Origin: Marsupella aquatica
Lineage: Eukaryota > Marchantiophyta
Direction: 5' to 3'
NCBI GenBank assembly: GCA_973895155.1
Contig: OZ316893.1
Span: forward strand, 21,948,001-22,012,000
DNA: 64,000 bases
In this document: piece after piece, positions 1 to 11,076 of the stretch
How the letters are laid out: each line of letters opens with the position of its first letter
How positions within the stretch are numbered: the stretch's first letter is position 1
Notes under the pieces: model-generated
What the model saw: only the letters and a program-made list of their open reading frames with translations
Database searches by the model: none
Told to the model about the DNA's origin: nothing
Translations under genes and position numbers: made by a program

Positions 1-172
1 GGTATTGCTGGACATTACATACCTTGTGGGCAATTCATTTTGAACAATTAGTTTGCAGGCTCATCAACATAAATATTTCTTGCATATCATTCACTCATGC
101 GTCTATGTCTATAGGCCATGCATGGGAACTCCTAAATTTTAATTGTACATGTCTGTGTTGTCTATGTTGTGC

Positions 173-1365
173 AGGGGGACACAATTGAAATAGCTTCTAC
201 GTATACTCAGATGGATCCTAGTCTGCCTACTAAGTGGCCGTGGGTTGATACAAAATACTTGACACCCGCACAACAAAATATTGAAAAGCTTGTACTAAGT
301 TGTTGGGTAAACCGGAGTATGTGGAAGATGAAGATCGTTCACAATACACTGTGCCTATGGAATTAGCTTCATTTGGTACCGGGTCCAATATAGTCCGACA
401 GGGCTACAGCACCTGGTCATGAAACTTCATTTGGTATCGGGTCCAATTCCAACTGCGCTACAGCACCTGGCCATGAAACTGCAGACACTACTATGTCTCC
501 CCACCTCCAACACCAAGGGCGGGCATATCATCTCATAGTGGAAGTGACCAAAGCCCTGCTACTTCACAACACGATGTTTCTCATTGCAATACTCCTTTGC
601 CCACTCTAGCATCAGCTCACTCCATCTCTCTCGCAAAGTGAAAATTGGTTGAGTCGGGCTACATCACACTTTAATCTTTCTTCTAGCAAAGTGCCATTGC
701 CAATACCAGCTTATCCAATTGTCTCACAGTTTTCAATGTTGCCCACAACTTCTCATGGCTTTGTGTCACAGTCTTCAATGACTTTGAATCATTATCCATG
801 TAAGGAAGTCTTGAAAACTTCAACGGTGGATGATGTGCTTAGTCCTCCAAGGAAAAAGAGTCCACAGGTAATTGCTAAACCTAGCCGGGAAACTTCATAT
901 GGTACTTGGACCAATTCAAACCAGGCTATAGCACCTAGCCAGGAAATTGCAGGTACTACTGTGCCATCTCCAATCCCAACACCAAGGATGGGCATATTGC
1001 ATGTCTCATTAGAGTGGAAGTGACCAGAGCCCTGCTAGGTTGCAACACAATATTTCTCGTTGCAATACTCCTTTGCCAACTCCAGCATTAACTCAGGCCA
1101 TATCTTTGCACAGTGGAAATTGGCTAAGTCAGGCTGCATCACACAATCTTCCTTCTGGCATAGTGTCATCGCCAATCCCAGCTCATCCTGGCCACTCTCT
1201 CATACTCTTCAATGTTGCCCTCACTTTCTCATGGCATTGTGTCATAGTCTTTGATGACTCTGAATCACAAGTCGTGTAAGGAAGTCTTGAAAACCTCAAC
1301 GGTGGCAGATGATGTGCTAAGTCCTCCAAGGAAAAAGAGTCCATAGGTAATTGCTCGTGGACGTT
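173..1365 (+). other. Degraded coding-like sequence, Ser/Pro/Thr-rich
   Basis: A plausible splice acceptor (TTGTGCAG, ending near 174) is followed by an open stretch to 366. The reading then seems to continue in another frame (LLGKPEYVEDEDRSQYTV near 300-355), and a further open stretch runs 649-1023. That second stretch is rich in Ser, Pro and Thr and contains VLSPPRKKSPQV. The frame changes and premature stops suggest a decayed gene or transposon-encoded protein. I do not recognise the family. The internal duplication listed separately covers most of it. Confidence 0.3.
415..1365 (+). repeat. Imperfect tandem duplication, ~476-bp unit
   Basis: Two copies of about 476 bp lie head to tail. 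The anchor GAAGTGACCA occurs at 541 and again at 1017, and TAAGGAAGTCTTGAAAAC at 801 and 1277, both 476 bp apart. The copies differ by substitutions and small indels, which put them in different reading frames. A shorter duplication of about 55-58 bp (CTTCATTTGGTA near 366 and 424) sits at the start of the first unit. Confidence 0.75.
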
Positions 1366-3029
1366 TGTGCAGTCGTAGGAGGTGATCAGGACGTTGGTTT
1401 AGTGTTAAAGTAGATAGATCTAATATGCGCTATGTTTTTAGCTACGTACTAGCTAAAAATTATTAGTTATATACTGATTGAAGTCCATTAACTTGTGGAA
1501 TATTATGTACCTGGCTATAGCTGGAAGTACATTTGACATTGAGTCCCGCATTGAGTCCCATGGAAAATGACATCAACAATGAAAACCGTCCTCCAAATCT
1601 GGTGTTTGATCGCCGCTCAAGTAAAGCAAAATAGATTAGTAACAAGGTATTGCAATTCAGTGCAATTTCAACCCAAGAAGATCGGCAACATTTTCAGCAA
1701 CTACTGAATGGAAAATCAGGCTAGGTTGTCATTCCATCCAATTTGTGGATATTTCATCATAGTATTGTTACAATACATATTGTTGTCTTGTGCACATTGC
1801 TCCTTATAACTAAGAGTCTACATACTTAATTACTAAATACACGCTAGTCTGGCTGCTAGTCCTCCTTGGTCCATATTCCATTTAGGTTGCAGACTGAGTA
1901 CATAGCTAGCTTGGACCTTGAATTAATTCTCTTCTGGCCAAAGTGATTAGTTCTAAAGTCCAGCTGTATGACAGCAACAGGCTAGGGACTAATTGGCCAA
2001 TTCAATATATGGCTACATCATCTGATATTTATGTGTTCTCATGTATGCCCAGGTAAAAGTGGCCAGCACAACTTCAGATCTTACTTCAGATACAACTTCC
2101 GTGGAGTGGCTTACACATAGCGCAATCATCACCATTTGCATGATGGTGATGAATGCAGTTAATGAGAAGGACGTGGAAATCAACGTTGTTGGCACATGGA
2201 TTGCTAAAAAGAATAGCACATGCAAATGTCCTAAACCCGTTCATGGACACAAGGATTTCAATATTCGGCAGAAAATGCAGCTGGTTGTTGTTTCATGGGC
2301 CCTAAGCAAGAGTGGTGTATTACAGGTTTTCAATCTACCTCCCTTGCAGCAAGGGACACCAAATAACCTATGATTCACCACCACATAGTCATTTTTGTTA
2401 CTCTTGTCATTATGAAATTAGTTAGAGACATGCAGCTTTAATGATAATATATCACTTTTTTGGGGGGGGGCAATCCAAGCAGAACTCAATCTCGATCATT
2501 TTGTGGTAATAAGAGTTGACTTAAAATTTGCATTTGTTCCACTAATGAAGGGTAATTTATAGAGTGTTGGTTGATTAATTCTTGGATTAATTAGTTAATG
2601 TAACATGTACGTGATCCCACTTCTGATTTTCAGGCTAGCTAGGCCATAAGTATTTTTGGATCGATCAGGCCCTAATCAGCAGCCCAGCCTGAAAAACTAT
2701 ACAATTATGTTAACAAATTTAGTCTTTTTGTGATCTGGAATCGATCCATAACTCTGCAATGTTAATAATTATGTGCATGACCCAGAGAGGCATGGTTGTG
2801 TGGTAGCTCACTTGAGTTGAGACTGTTCATACATAGGTGTGGAGTTAAAATGTTGTGGCTGACCATTCCCTTTCTGTTGGGACTCCTTAAAGCCTGTGGA
2901 AAAGCTTAAACCACCAAGTGAGATCACTGTTGGGACTCCTTAAAGCCCCCCAAAGACTCAAGATTTTACTCCTCTGCGTATGTAGGAAAGCTTAAACCAC
3001 CAAGTGAGATCATTGTTGGGACTCAAAGT
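1366..3029. other. Intergenic; one weak open stretch and a short direct repeat
   Basis: No recognisable gene. An open stretch at 2041-2373 (+) ends in a stop and could be a terminal exon, since a CAG precedes 2053, but its product resembles nothing I know. A G10 run sits near 2462. Between 2875 and 3020 two motifs repeat directly: GTTGGGACTCCTTAAAGCC (near 2876 and 2929) and AAGCTTAAACCACCAAGTGA (near 2902 and 2989). Confidence 0.3.
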
Positions 3030-3037
3030 CCTCAAAG

Positions 3038-3312
3038 CTCAGGGGGTTAATTAAGTGTATATTTTGGGGTACCACATGCAATCATAGTCTAATATTAATA
3101 GACCTATTTCATAAAAAAATAACATTTCAAGAATATTATTCATTTCCAATATTAATAACATATTTTACTTTACAAAATGTATAGATTAGATATGAGTTTA
3201 TAATACCTTCTTTTGTCTCCTACACTTTTAAAAAATTTAGCTAATATATATCAAAAATACATATTTTGGATCGCACGTGGTTCCTAAGATTTTTGCTAGT
3301 CAATCCTCCAAG
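3038..3312 (+). mobile_element. MITE family A, copy 1 (8-bp TSD)
   Basis: A 275-bp AT-rich non-coding element, a close relative of the copy at 24891-25177. Its left end is CTCAGGGGGTTAATTAAG. The reverse complement of its right end starts CTTGGAGGATTGACTA. These are degenerate terminal inverted repeats, and the partner copy shows them more clearly. The flanks are CCTCAAAG at 3030-3037 and CCCCAAAG at 3313-3320, an 8-bp target-site duplication with one mismatch. Lack of coding capacity, short length and 8-bp duplications suggest a non-autonomous element mobilised by a hAT-type transposase; the superfamily is inference. Confidence 0.8.
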
Positions 3313-3320
3313 CCCCAAAG

Positions 3321-3839
3321 GCAATATCCTGAGGAATCATACTGAGGGCAGTGTTTCTCCTACAATAAGCAATATGGGTTCCTCTCAAAAGTCCCTGAAG
3401 ACATTGACGGGACTTATGACATAACATATTGGGAAGCCTTACCTGTGGGACCTTGTCTCTTGTTTTGGGTGCCTCTTGTTTTTGCACTGTGATATATAAT
3501 TTCTTGTTCTTTTGAAGTTTTTGCAGTGTACATATATATATATATATAATCTCTTGATTTGTTGGAGTGTGATATGTAATCTCTTGTTCTTTTGACGCGT
3601 GATATATAATGAAGAGTGTCACTAGTGTCTTCCCCTGAACAAAGTGCATGGTTGTTGTGTTAAACACTGTGTTCAAGAATTGACCCTAAACTGTTCTACA
3701 TTGAGTACAATTAGTAAAAGATGGAAGAATCATATGCCAATGCCAATATTCAAACACAACACCCATTTCCAAACACAATGCCTTGCAAATGCAAAAAAAT
3801 TGTCTGAGAACTCATGGTCCAAACTTGAATAAAAGGTCG
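3321..3839. other. Intergenic, no gene seen
   Basis: Contains a short TA microsatellite near 3531-3548 and near-duplicate phrases of the type GTGATATATAATCTCTTGTTCTTTTGA, each repeat differing slightly. No supported coding sequence. Confidence 0.4.
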
Positions 3840-4235
3840 GGGCCACACTATTTGAATAGAGCAACCCATGGCCCACTATTCCAAGACAAGGCCGTGTGTT
3901 TGGGGAAGACACTATTTGAATAGAGCTACCCATGGCCACTATTCCAAGACAAGGCAGTGTGTTTGAGAAAGACACTATTTGAATAGAGCAACCCATGGCC
4001 CACTATTCCAAGACAAGGCTGTGTGTTTGGGGAAGACACTATTTGAATAGAGCGGCCCAAGGCCCACTATTCCAAGACAAGGTGGTGTGTTTGGGGAAGA
4101 CACTATTTGAATAGCGCGACGCATGGCCCACTATTCCGAGACAAATAGAGGGCCCACTATTCCAAGACAAGGAATTCCAAGACGAATAGAGGGCCCACTA
4201 TACCAAGACAAGGAAGTGTGTTTGGGGAAGAGGGG
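3840..4235 (+). repeat. 64-bp minisatellite, about 5 units plus degenerate tail
   Basis: The phrase CACTATTTGAATAG starts at 3846, 3910, 3973, 4037 and 4101, giving periods of 64, 63, 64 and 64 bp. Each unit also carries CCACTATTCCAAGACAAGG and GTGTGTTTGGGGAAGA. After 4140 the array breaks into shorter partial units (AATAGAGGGCCCACTAT twice). It lies about 1 kb upstream of the maMYB-like start codon. Confidence 0.9.
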
Positions 4236-5195
4236 GTAGTCACATTTCCCATTAATCGTGCCCATGATAAAACTCGGGGCCACGTGTTGTTGTCGATCTT
4301 TTGAGCTTCAAACGTGAGGGCGAGAAAGATTGTACACCTGTGTACAATTGCGCTCCTGTGCGTGGAATTGGATTTGACCGGAAGCTCGAAGCTCGAAGCT
4401 CGAAGCCTTGGAGTGAGGCCATCGGTGTAGTAATTGTAGAACGCAATCGGTGTAATGATTGTAGGACAATTAAATACTCGTCGGGAAAGAAACAATTTCA
4501 GAGGTGGAGCAGTTGAGATATGTGACTCACAGATTTCTTGCGGTCGATGGATTTCGTTCCAGCTCTCAGACGAGTAGGGTTTCGGGCAGGATCACCAAAT
4601 CTGGTCATGGCAAACGGAAATGTGGGAAGGATTTTCGGGAAATGTGGCTTTTCAGCTCGGATGGGAGAAATCTGAGGAGTTGGGCGATTATAGGTTAGGA
4701 AAGTTCGCACACAGAAGAATTGACTGGAGCTCGCTCCTTCATGAGGTCGCTCAATGCATCTGCTAGGAAAGGGCCGGTTTCTCTTGATGGACGAAGGACA
4801 CAAGACTGAACGAGACGGGATGAGAGGGACGAGTAAGATGAAGACGAAAAATTGCAGCATATGAGGTACGAGCTTGGAATTTAGGGTTTTTGCGGATGAG
4901 ATTGTCTGTTATTAGGCCGGTGTTGCAAAAAGCAGTAGCAGCAGCATGAGCGGTGAGACGAGCAGTAGGGGTCTATCTGAGGACATGGAGGCGAAGAGCT
5001 TAAATCGCTAAGGTGCCGAGGGTTTCGGCGATCTGTCATCCTTTACACTAGTCGCCCTAGAGGACATATCTCTCTCTCTCCCTCAAGGAGGCATCGGGGA
5101 TTGGAATTTGTGCATTGTAGTATTGTAGAAGGTGAGGATCTTAGCGCCGGATGAATGTTGGGAACTGAAAGGAGTTTGACGAACCGGAGGCGGTC
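4236..5195 (+). promoter_or_regulatory. Upstream region and probable 5' leader of the maMYB-like gene
   Basis: The interval between the minisatellite and the ATG at 5196 has no convincing gene; its open frames are short and overlap on both strands. A CT-rich tract at about 5067-5083 sits roughly 115 bp before the ATG, a composition often seen in plant 5' leaders. Several short ATG-initiated frames (for example from 4504) would be upstream ORFs if the leader extends that far. The transcription start cannot be placed from sequence. Confidence 0.35.
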
Positions 5196-6218
5196 ATGGA
5201 CTACGACATTGTGGATGGCTTCTCGAGACCGCGGTTGCAAGTGCAATCGGGGGAGCAGGGTGGTGCAGACGAAGGTCAATCGAAGAGTGTCAATAAGGTT
5301 CACGCAGGCATTTGCGTAAGTGTAGGAATCATTTCATTAGCTGTGGGTCTGAGCTTGGTGACCGGGTTGTTGCAATTCGTGGCCGTCTGGCTCGGACTGT
5401 CCTTAGTCTTGGGCCCGTTCGCCCCTCCCTTCCTCACCGGGGGTGACTGCCGCGTGGGCATCGGAGAGCCGGTGCTACCTGAACCCGAAGAAATCGATTC
5501 CGTGGAGAAAATCGGAGGCGGAGGAGGAAGAGGCCATCACTATAACTCTAGAGAAAAGTACAATTCCGCCAGACAAGCTGTTGAAATCGTGGATGGATCG
5601 GCAGCCGAGCACAATGGTGGGAAATCGAACAGGAAGGGGTCTTCTCAGCGAGAGAAAGGGAGCAGCGGCGATGTAGTAGAGGAGGAAAAGGAATGGGACG
5701 TGGAGGACGTGGACTTACTGAGGAAGCTAATGGTAAAGCATCCCCGGGGGACTTTGCGGAGATGGGAGGTGATTGCCGAGGGTTTAGGAGGGAGGCACAA
5801 TGTGGACAGCATAGTGAAGATGTCGAAGGCCCTAGGACAGAAGAAGGTTGGGGATCAAGACTCTTATTCTAGGTTTTTGTCTCAGAGGAAGGTCGCGGAT
5901 GTTGCCATAGCGTCTCCATTGAGTCGTCGTGATGGAATTGAAGACCCGCAGAATGAAGATGAGGTGACGGAGATAGAAGAGCCTAATTTTTATGCTAGTG
6001 GTAAGGGGGCGGTTTGGACTGAGGTGGAGGATAAAGCTCTGGTGACAGCCCTGAAGACATTTCCAAAGGATACCCCAATGAGGTGGGATAAAGTTGCCAT
6101 AGCTCTTCCGGGGAGATCCAAAGCGCAGTGCTTCAGACGTTTTTCAGATCTGCGGAAGAGCTTCCGCAGCACAATTGGGGTTGGATCTGCGAGCCAAGAG
6201 GAGCCGCTCAAGGATTGA
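5196..6218 (+). CDS. MAMYB: Membrane-anchored MYB/SANT protein, maMYB-like
   Basis: A single-exon 340-aa protein. Residues about 35-75 hold two closely spaced hydrophobic segments, then an acidic, Gly/Ser-rich linker. Two SANT/MYB-like domains follow. The first, about 165-215, has conserved Trp at 167 and 190 and contains RRWEVIAEGLGGRHNVDS. The second, about 270-325, has Trp at 274 and 297 and contains TFPKDTPMRWDKVA. The order (N-terminal membrane anchor, WDVEDVDLLRKLMVKHPRG block, DSYSRFL block, second SANT domain) matches Arabidopsis maMYB (At5g45420), an ER-membrane-anchored MYB reported to act in root-hair elongation. The usual third Trp of each MYB repeat is replaced, as is common in SANT domains. 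The ATG at 5196 is the first Met of the frame that keeps the whole anchor. The family match is firm; the root-hair role is known only for Arabidopsis. Confidence 0.88.
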   Translation: MDYDIVDGFSRPRLQVQSGEQGGADEGQSKSVNKVHAGICVSVGIISLAVGLSLVTGLLQFVAVWLGLSLVLGPFAPPFLTGGDCRVGIGEPVLPEPEEIDSVEKIGGGGGRGHHYNSREKYNSARQAVEIVDGSAAEHNGGKSNRKGSSQREKGSSGDVVEEEKEWDVEDVDLLRKLMVKHPRGTLRRWEVIAEGLGGRHNVDSIVKMSKALGQKKVGDQDSYSRFLSQRKVADVAIASPLSRRDGIEDPQNEDEVTEIEEPNFYASGKGAVWTEVEDKALVTALKTFPKDTPMRWDKVAIALPGRSKAQCFRRFSDLRKSFRSTIGVGSASQEEPLKD

Positions 6219-6433
6219 CTCCGCATCTCAGCTCTGCTAGAAGCCGAGCGTTTGCTCAAGGCGTTATTGCGGCGGCCATTGTATGTACATTATTTAGGGC
6301 ATTGGACATGCCTTGAGAGAAACATTCCTTGTTCCATTGATTCCCACTCGAAGAATCAGTTTTAAGCTCCCCATGAGCTCTAGGGTCATTCTTTGGGAGA
6401 GATTGTTCGGCGAGTGTGGTCTATTCACTGCTG

Positions 6434-6439
6434 AATAAA
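6434..6439 (+). promoter_or_regulatory. Candidate poly(A) signal AATAAA
   Basis: An AATAAA hexamer about 215 bp after the maMYB-like stop codon. Position and sequence fit a near-upstream polyadenylation element, but plant signals are degenerate and no cleavage site can be seen. Confidence 0.35.
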
Positions 6440-7419
6440 AATGTGCTGTTCGAAATTTCTGATCTTGTTTGTATGGTCTCAATTCCACTAGTTCCGTTTG
6501 TCGGTCGATGACCAGGCCCACATTTCATGGTGAGGAGACGATGGACTTTATGAGACATAGGGCGTATCTGTCACGGAAAATTTTGTCTCTCGTCTTGAGG
6601 ATAAAGTTCACCAGACAGCATTGATATGTAAGTACCGGACCTGGAGGACGGGAATGAGCTTGATTTGTGAGGTTAGGAACCTGAAAGAAAACATTGCATT
6701 CACTGTTTATGGCCATTCCCTGCACCTTACCGAAAATCAATGTTCCTAACCATTACTTTGTGACCATCGAGTATAAATCGGTGGGCCTCAGTCAAGTCTG
6801 TCAATTGATCCATTTTGCGAGACTGAATCTGGTAACGGAATCCCAGTCGACTCATGAGTTAGAAGAGGTCAGGTATACTCGACAGGATGATGATCGTGCC
6901 TTTTCGTGGTGAGCTATCTTCAATCCTGTTTCCAAGCAGAAATTGGATCGAGGAATGGTCCAGTAGTACACGCAGAGGCATGAAACTAGAGTAGAGTTGA
7001 CTGGGGATTCGAAAGGTTCTTGAATAATGAGAAGCATGGATATCTAAATAGAGAGGGGCAACGCGAAGTCAGGAAATTATAACCAGTGCAGACGAGGCAG
7101 CCTATCCAATTCACTTGGATCAGGCACCAGAAGTCCACTTTCAAGGACCCTAAACCGCCAGGTACTGGAAAACTACAACGTACCACCTGCCTGTCTTCAC
7201 AGTAATATGTGTATTGCTGGTTCCTTCCTTTCAGATCCCGTATATTGTTACCTTTAGCAGAGCTCAGCTAATCTCCTGAAGGTGCTTGAAAGGTGGCCAT
7301 TCCATGTGGCATACAGTACCCGACTTTGAAACACCTGTGAATTGAGCAAAACTGTGAAAGAGCTCTCTCAGTTTTGTCCGTCCTTGCTTGAACAGTTCCA
7401 CTCTCCTTCACCGTGACCC
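6440..7419. other. Intergenic, no gene seen
   Basis: Only short overlapping open frames with no recognisable motif. Nothing supportable. Confidence 0.4.
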
Positions 7420-7585
7420 GCATGGTATCGTTTTACTAGTGGAGAATGATGATAGATTGGAGGTGCATGGGAGGGTTGGTGTCGTTTTGCTAGTTGGGAA
7501 TGATGATAGATTGGAGGTGGATGCGAGGTTTGGTGTGGTTTGGTTAGTTGGGGAATGATGGTGGGTTTGGAGGAGGCTGCGAGGT
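7420..7585 (+). repeat. Three-unit 54-bp tandem repeat
   Basis: Three head-to-tail units of about 54 bp share GGGAATGATGATAGATTGGA. The third unit is the most diverged. Open frames on the - strand here are low-complexity His/Ser/Pro products of the repeat rather than genes. Confidence 0.75.
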
Positions 7586-7815
7586 CTGTTATTCCTAAGT
7601 AGGTAAGGCACGAGAAGGGGGCCATTCAGTTTTGCCCCTCACCCACACAGGGCCATCCAGAACTCTGAAATCCGAAACTATTCAGGCTTTCCCATAGCTA
7701 TCAAAGTGGGCCCTGGCAATGTTGGAAACATAAATTTTGATTTGTTCATGTCTCTAAAGGAAACTTTATTCACCAAGGAAATAGTTCCATGTACCTGGAA
7801 ACATCGTAAGCTAAC

Positions 7816-8055
7816 TGATCACAAACGGTGAAACTCTCGCTTATGCAATTGCTTACACCCGGTCCTGCCTCAACAACTCTTCAGACTTTTTGGCTCCTTT
7901 TGCAATCGAATTCAGTGGTCGATGTTAGATCACAACGATCACACACCGTGGAACTCTCGCTGATGCAATTGCTTACACCCGATTCTCCTGCCTCAAAACT
8001 CGACAGACCTTTGGCTCCATGTCCAATCGAATTCCGGGGGCCATGGTACATCACA
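7816..8055 (+). repeat. Two-unit ~120-bp tandem duplication
   Basis: GATCACAAACGGTGAAACTC (7816) and GATCACACACCGTGGAACTC (7936) each start a unit that continues with ATGCAATTGCTTACACCCG and a CAATCGAATTC block. The units are about 120 bp apart and moderately diverged. Confidence 0.75.
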
Positions 8056-9019
8056 ACGCCTACTAGTTTGTGATTGAGATAATGGCTCTTTGCAATGACA
8101 GCCGGGCGACGTCAATAAACACCGACTTAGCTAAAGTTTCGAGGAGCTCTCACAAATTCTTGAAGGGCCCGACTTTGATTGAATCTAATGATGATTATCT
8201 GTTCTCGAAGACAATTTCCAAGACACTAGCCTCACGCACCAGAGCTAGCCAATTGTACCCTAGACTTGTCTGAACAGATTCAGTTGTTGCTTTACTCTAA
8301 GCTACTGTACTTTTCTTGATCTGCAGCACGGACGACTGCTGAGATTCATAGATCCAACGTCTAAGCCCAGACTTCCATTTCGCAGAACCTTTTCAGTCTT
8401 GTGGGTGTCTTTGCAGCGCTGAGACCTAGAGAAAGGGTTTTGAGAGCTAGAGTCTCTCCATCCAAGTTTGCAAAACCCGAAACATTCTATTTCTGTTTAG
8501 TTTTGTCAGGTCAGCTCGAAATCCTTTGTATCTGTAGAGCAGTAGAGGAGTCCAGCCACTGAGTATTCCTTCCCAGGTCTGGTTAGTGACAAGTCTCGCT
8601 ATGTGCAGCAAGTTTGAATGTGAGAAGATCTCCTGTTGGAGCTTGCACTTCCTGGAGATTGCGTCCTCTAAGCATAGAATATGATAAAAATATGCATCTG
8701 TTCAACTTCCACAAAAAGTGAAGAGCCTGCAATGAAAAATACCATTAGCTCCGCGCTTGATTTGCGGAGTAGTTGAAGCTTCCGTCTAAAGAAACCAGTA
8801 AGTTATGGACTACTGAACGAAACCTTTCGAGCTATGAACCCCTTTGGCATCAAGTCGAGGAAAAGAAGAAAACCATAAGTAGCTCGGTTTTCACAGCATG
8901 AATAGATTCATCACAAAGAAAGTAGAGAAGGAATCGAGAATCCTGCACGGTTCCATGTTCAATGCCAGTACTTCACAGATGTCCTGTGGCGACTCAACCT
9001 GTCCCAATTAATTCACTCT
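8056..9019. other. Intergenic, no gene seen
   Basis: No coding sequence or repeat that I can support. Confidence 0.4.
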
Positions 9020-9535
9020 GCCAACCTCTCGATGTCTTCATCTGATGCACCTTCCACAATCGCACCCGCAAACAATCGAAGACTCCACCGAAGCAGCAGT
9101 TGTGTGGAGATGGATGAATTCCAAAATCTTCAGATTTACGCCCTTGCCATCCGACGATTCTAGGTCCACAAACTGACCGGCATCCATTCCCTCTGACCCC
9201 ACACTCCAGCCCACGCCGGCAATCACACGCACCGCGTTCTCCGAGTTCACCCTCTTCGTCGCATTCGCTATATGCTCAAACGCTTTACAATGAGAGCGTC
9301 TCCAGTAAGTACTTCAGTCGCTTCCTCGTCTGTTACATGCATTTTATCTCCCCACGAGAGCAAATTGTTATGCGCGTCCATGAAATGATCGTGGGCCAGA
9401 GACGAATCGTAAATCATCTCCATCGCGCATGACTGTCTCTTGGTCTCCACCGAATAGCTCACAGGCCGCAATGCTCACCACAGAGCAGAGCCTCACCTTA
9501 TTATTGCATTCCGTTTTATCCCCATTCTTGTCATC
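9020..9535 (-). pseudogene. Geranylgeranyl diphosphate synthase pseudogene fragment
   Basis: Read on the - strand, three frames together give a colinear polyprenyl synthase. Near 9500-9430 comes VSIAACELFGG, then AMEMIYDSSLAHDHF with LTGDALIV. After a frame change near 9275 comes FEHIANATKR, AVGSEG-like SVGSEGMDAGQFVDLES and LEFIHLHTTA. After another change near 9060 comes VEGASDEDIERLAE. These match the middle of plant GGPP synthase, which makes the C20 precursor of carotenoids, chlorophyll side chains and gibberellins. The first aspartate-rich motif (normally HDD...D) is degraded to HDHFMDAHNN, and both termini are missing. At least three frameshifts make it non-functional. No intron interrupts it, and I see no poly(A) tail. 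Confidence 0.75.
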
Positions 9536-11076
9536 CCAAGTCGGAGAGCAACAGTCGCCGCAAGTGTGGAGGGGCTACATCAACAAGGAACTCCTAAATT
9601 AGGACGACTATCGTAATCTAGAAGAAACTTCTAAAGGGGGAGTAGTCTAGAAGTAGCTCCTAAATCAAGGAAACTATGATTCACATTTGACCAATTGTCC
9701 ACTCCGGACGAACTTCATCAATTCGGCATTCTTCACTTCGTTTTGGTATTCTGGTCTTCCAAAGCTCCCTCCCAAGGAGCTAGGGAACTCGGAATCCAGC
9801 CGATAGATAGACACAAGGGTGGCAAGTGAAGACTGAATGGGAAATTGCATCCTACAGCTGCAGGACTATCCATGGGTTCCGCCACAGAGACTGCCATGGC
9901 TTGAATGGCTGAATATTCAACAAATCTGAAGATCCAACTTACTGTGAAATACAATCCAAGCAAATTGAGTCTTTCCAGAAGTAAATTGGACGGGAACTAT
10001 GAACGGGAAGAGGATAGATCTCGGGAGATAGCAGTCCGGGTAAGTGTTGAAAATCTACTTCCCCGAAATGTACCGGGCTGACTGAGCTCAGATTCAATCA
10101 GACTTCTGACAAGCCCTAAACTGTAAGTAATGCATTAAAGCGTCTATAGAATGAGTATGTACAGTTGTTCTTTACTCCTTTGCACAAAAATTCTGGGTGG
10201 ATAACATTCCAGATGCAACTTGAAGACTTTAGCCCTGGCGTCAACCGGAATTGCTATATAACTCAGTATTTGTTTAAAAACAACAATTTCCAGAAACCTG
10301 TACAATTTGTCGTGATAGCCCCTAGAGAATAGGGGTCACAGTACCTCTCTACTTATCAATGACCCGGCCCAGTCTACTTTCCACTTTACTAACCTGTCTT
10401 AACACAGCAATCTTCTACAACGTAATTCAATCCTGACGAAAGTTTTTCGTAACACAGCAATCTTCTGCGATGTTTCGTACTTCAATCCTGAAAAAAGGTT
10501 TCCAGGGAAGGCGAACTTGTACTACGGCTACAAAAATTTGTATCAACAGTTAGGTTCTGTCGACGATTCGATTTCCTGTCCTGTGAGTTTCCTGGCAAAG
10601 GCATTAGCGGCTGCCTAGCATTACACAAGGCACAAATGATCTCTTCTCCGTGTTCTTCGTACGTTTTCGATCGTGCCCTTCCACCGGACTGGGAACGACC
10701 ACCTTTATTCTGTTCACAGTGAAAAGAAGAGAATGTTAGATCTTGTATACGCGGACCAAGTTAAGCATTGAACCCCTTATTTTATACAACCTCTTAAGTC
10801 TCCAGCTATGCATCTCTGGATGCTGACCTGGATCCTCTTAGAAGACGAAGACCTGGCTGGGACAGAGTTTCTGGATTTAGTGCCGGTCCATTTTCTTGGA
10901 ATGCAAATATTTATCACATGGCGGACGACGTAAGGTAACAGAACTCAGGTGATACGCCACACACGTGGAATGGCCGGAGATGATGCACTACTGACCTCGG
11001 TGCTATTCATTACTAAGTAAGATGCAAGATTTGGTGCTGTCATTCAGATGTAAGATTTTCGCAGTGGGGTACACAC
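9536..11076. other. Intergenic, no gene seen
   Basis: Short overlapping open frames only. A near-duplicate phrase AACACAGCAATCTTCT occurs at about 10401 and 10451. Part of the right end is probably 3' UTR of the - strand coiled-coil gene. Confidence 0.4.

Noticed and set aside
4498-4860. 120-codon - strand frame upstream of the maMYB-like gene
   Set aside because: Composition is not protein-like, it overlaps + frames of similar length, and it resembles no family.
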